A DNA stretch of 6,907 nt from an uncultured Clostridia bacterium (GTDB lineage: Bacteria > Bacillota > Clostridia > Oscillospirales > Ruminococcaceae), in assembly GCA_945867255.1 (NCBI GenBank), contig CAMBHV010000071.1, forward strand, positions 1-6,907. Reading direction: 5' to 3'. Made by a program: the position numbers and the translations under genes. The notes under the pieces are model-generated. The model was not told where the DNA came from, ran no database searches, and saw only the letters and a list, made by a program, of their open reading frames with translations. Below are positions 5,265 through 6,907 of this stretch, piece after piece. Positions within the stretch are counted from its first letter, which is position 1; every line of letters begins with the position of its first letter.

Positions 5265-6743
5265 TTACAGTTCAGATTTAGGGGAAGAGCGCGCAGCGAT
5301 GCTGTGCTTTGCAAGGGTGTACAGGCTCCACACTGCCCCGAGGAGAAACGCAGGCAAAACCATCAACGCACGGCGCGCTGCAGCTTCCATCAGGAAAAAG
5401 TAGAGAAACAACCCAAAAACTGAAAGGCGGCAAAAAAAACGCACATCCCATATCTTCTGGCGGAAAGAAATTGCAACATCCGCAAGATTCAAACCATACA
5501 ACATGACAAGAAAAGCGTTGCACCAAGCCCAGAATCCACCGCAAGGCCCAGTGAATATGGCGTTGAAAGCATTAGCATGCTGGGGCCATTTCAAATACAG
5601 CAACGCTTCATAGGTGCCGTCGCACCATACTGTGGCGGTTTTCAAGGCGCTGAAACGCAGGTATTCAGCCAGAGAATAATCGCCATAAAACTGTGCAAGC
5701 CTTACACGCATGGCCAGCTGGCGGGCAGCGAAGGTGGAAAAACTCCAAGCGTAGTCCACACAGTCCTGGCAGTATGCGCCGCCATTATGTACAGACATAC
5801 ACATCCATGTTTCAAGCGGAAGGCCTAGTGCATCATAGCGGGACATGTCCACAAGGCCGCTGTTCCATACGGCCCATGCCGGTAACGCAATAGATGCGGC
5901 CATTGCCCCTAACAGAACAGCTAAACCCATCAAACGTGTTTTTACCCGAAGGCCATCCATGAAGAAAATGCAGATGGCAAGCGCTACCACGGGCACGGCC
6001 AGGGTGCCTTTCATTAGTACGCCAAGCCCTGCAACTACGCCGCAGGCCACGGCGATATGCAGCCGGCCTGTCTGCGAGAACAGATGTATCAGAAATGCCT
6101 CGGCCACGAAAAAGAACATGGCGAATGCATCTGTGTAAAATACGGGGGTATAAAAATAAAAAGGCAGGCACAATGCGCACAATAAAAACATCAAGGCTTC
6201 TGTACGTCGGCCACCATGTGGGACAACACGCCCGGCCAGTTTGCAGAGGAGGATAACCGTACAAGTCAGCACAGCTGCGGAAAATACCACTGCTAGTCCA
6301 ATGGATTCCGTGCCCTGAAAGGAAAAACCAAATAACCCAGCCATGCTGTATAAGGCGCTGAGTGTCAGCAGCAGAGCCAAATTGTTGGAATAATAAACGA
6401 AATAGTCCGCATAGGTACCGTTCAGAACAAAATTGTCCAGTACATCCGGGATGGAGTCATAGATAGCGACAAGGTCGGAATGCGGGCTGGGTACGGCAAG
6501 CAGGCCAAACACGCATAGCAGCAGGAAGAATATGACGTATCCTGCACGCAAAGGCCATTTCAGAACTTCCGGATTTCGCAATGACAAAAGATACTTTGCA
6601 AGCAGAAAGAACAGGGCCGCAAATACCACGGCGCCAACCGCTACAAGCACGGCGTTATCCATCACCATTATGGAAAACAGCAAAAAAACAGCCATCAACA
6701 GAGCAAAGCATGCCCATAATACTTTTTTTAAAAACAACATCAT
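5265..6743 (-). CDS. Polytopic membrane protein, probable GT-C-fold glycosyltransferase (GT39/ArnT-like)
   Basis: A 492-residue integral membrane protein with about 12-13 predicted transmembrane segments (for example 8-28, 30-50, 66-83, 121-140, 148-168, 183-200, 204-222, 231-263, 270-291, 402-426, 436-451 and 457-478). GT-C enzymes use lipid-linked sugars to glycosylate envelope polymers, lipids or proteins outside the membrane. Supporting features: acidic residues in the first outer loop (SPHSDLVAIYD, 86-96; Asp90 is the candidate catalytic residue), YYSNNLALLL (117-126), FYTDAFAMFFF (202-212), a GVLMKGT segment (241-247), a large outer loop 292-401, and MEAAARRALMVLP (452-464), resembling the E-x-x-x-RY-x-x-P end motif of Firmicute homologues. 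ATG 6743 lies 7 nt after AAAGGGG; an adjacent second ATG at 6740 is also possible. The acceptor is unknown. A non-enzymatic membrane protein cannot be excluded. Confidence 0.7.
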   Translation of the reverse strand: MMLFLKKVLWACFALLMAVFLLFSIMVMDNAVLVAVGAVVFAALFFLLAKYLLSLRNPEVLKWPLRAGYVIFFLLLCVFGLLAVPSPHSDLVAIYDSIPDVLDNFVLNGTYADYFVYYSNNLALLLTLSALYSMAGLFGFSFQGTESIGLAVVFSAAVLTCTVILLCKLAGRVVPHGGRRTEALMFLLCALCLPFYFYTPVFYTDAFAMFFFVAEAFLIHLFSQTGRLHIAVACGVVAGLGVLMKGTLAVPVVALAICIFFMDGLRVKTRLMGLAVLLGAMAASIALPAWAVWNSGLVDMSRYDALGLPLETWMCMSVHNGGAYCQDCVDYAWSFSTFAARQLAMRVRLAQFYGDYSLAEYLRFSALKTATVWCDGTYEALLYLKWPQHANAFNAIFTGPCGGFWAWCNAFLVMLYGLNLADVAISFRQKIWDVRFFCRLSVFGLFLYFFLMEAAARRALMVLPAFLLGAVWSLYTLAKHSIAARSSPKSEL

Positions 6744-6789
6744 GCAAAAGCCCCTTTCTTGGATGAGGCTTGCCCGCCTGAGGGAGAAA

Positions 6790-6907
6790 TCACCACGCTC
6801 CGCCCCCGCCTCCGCCGAAACTGGAAGAATAACCGCCGGAAATACCGCTTGCGCCAGAACTGTGTGACTGAGCGGCGTACGCTTCCTGGATGGCCGTGTT
6901 AAAGTTT
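6790..6907 (-). CDS. C-terminal end of a protein with a Gly/Ser-rich tail (truncated by window edge)
   Basis: Thirty-eight codons are open from the right edge to TGA at 6792-6790, beginning NFNTAIQEAYAAQ and ending SSSFGGGGGGAW. A Ser/Gly-rich tail closing with a Gly run and Trp is typical of DUF2207-type and TPM-domain membrane proteins of Firmicutes, but the folded domains lie outside the window, so the family is a guess. The stop is 46 nt upstream of the next minus-strand start, with no terminator or evident promoter between, so the two genes are probably co-transcribed. The reading frame is supported by its sensible tail and by the gap that follows, which contains the next gene's Shine-Dalgarno. 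Confidence 0.6.
   Translation of the reverse strand, partial: NFNTAIQEAYAAQSHSSGASGISGGYSSSFGGGGGGAW

Noticed and set aside
1..6907. CRISPR arrays, insertion sequences, tRNA or rRNA genes, known riboswitches
   Set aside because: I saw no tandem spaced repeats, transposase-like frames, tRNA cloverleaf or rRNA sequence, and no leader matching a known riboswitch pattern.

Overview
The window reads as chromosomal DNA of an anaerobic Firmicute, probably a gut clostridium of the Oscillospiraceae type. The reasons are the ferredoxin-linked transhydrogenase pair NfnAB, an AdhE-like iron alcohol dehydrogenase with the clostridial active-site variant, strong AGGAGG-type Shine-Dalgarno sites, TTG/GTG starts and a G/C-rich third codon position. 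The taxonomic assignment is inference. I see no phage, insertion sequence, CRISPR array, tRNA or rRNA, and nothing that looks like a wholly undescribed system.

Layout. Positions 1-380 (minus) hold the N-terminal part of a LysR-type regulator, running off the left edge. A 190-base divergent region (381-570) contains the lysR -10 box, a 23-bp inverted repeat, a close match to the clostridial Rex operator lying over a likely extended -10 for the next gene, and a perfect leader hairpin. Positions 571-1782 (plus) encode an iron-containing alcohol dehydrogenase. After a hairpin and a terminator-like stem come nfnA (1921-2763) and nfnB (2766-4160), two bases apart, ended by a strong terminator. proC (4369-5193, plus) follows with its own candidate promoter and a structured leader. 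A 21-bp stem shared as a bidirectional terminator separates proC from a convergent minus-strand pair: a polytopic membrane protein resembling GT-C glycosyltransferases (5265-6743), and upstream of it the Gly-rich C-terminus of another protein (6790-6907), cut by the right edge. No gene-free stretch exceeds about 210 bases.

How the genes fit together. The left two thirds form a redox-balancing group. NfnAB interconverts NADH, reduced ferredoxin and NADPH. The alcohol dehydrogenase disposes of NAD(P)H onto an aldehyde. The Rex-like site would tie dehydrogenase expression to the NADH/NAD+ ratio, and proline synthesis by ProC also consumes NAD(P)H. The adh, nfnA and nfnB genes almost completely avoid TTA, CTA and TCA codons, consistent with high expression; proC and the membrane-protein gene do not show this. 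The minus-strand pair at the right looks like an unrelated cell-envelope unit.
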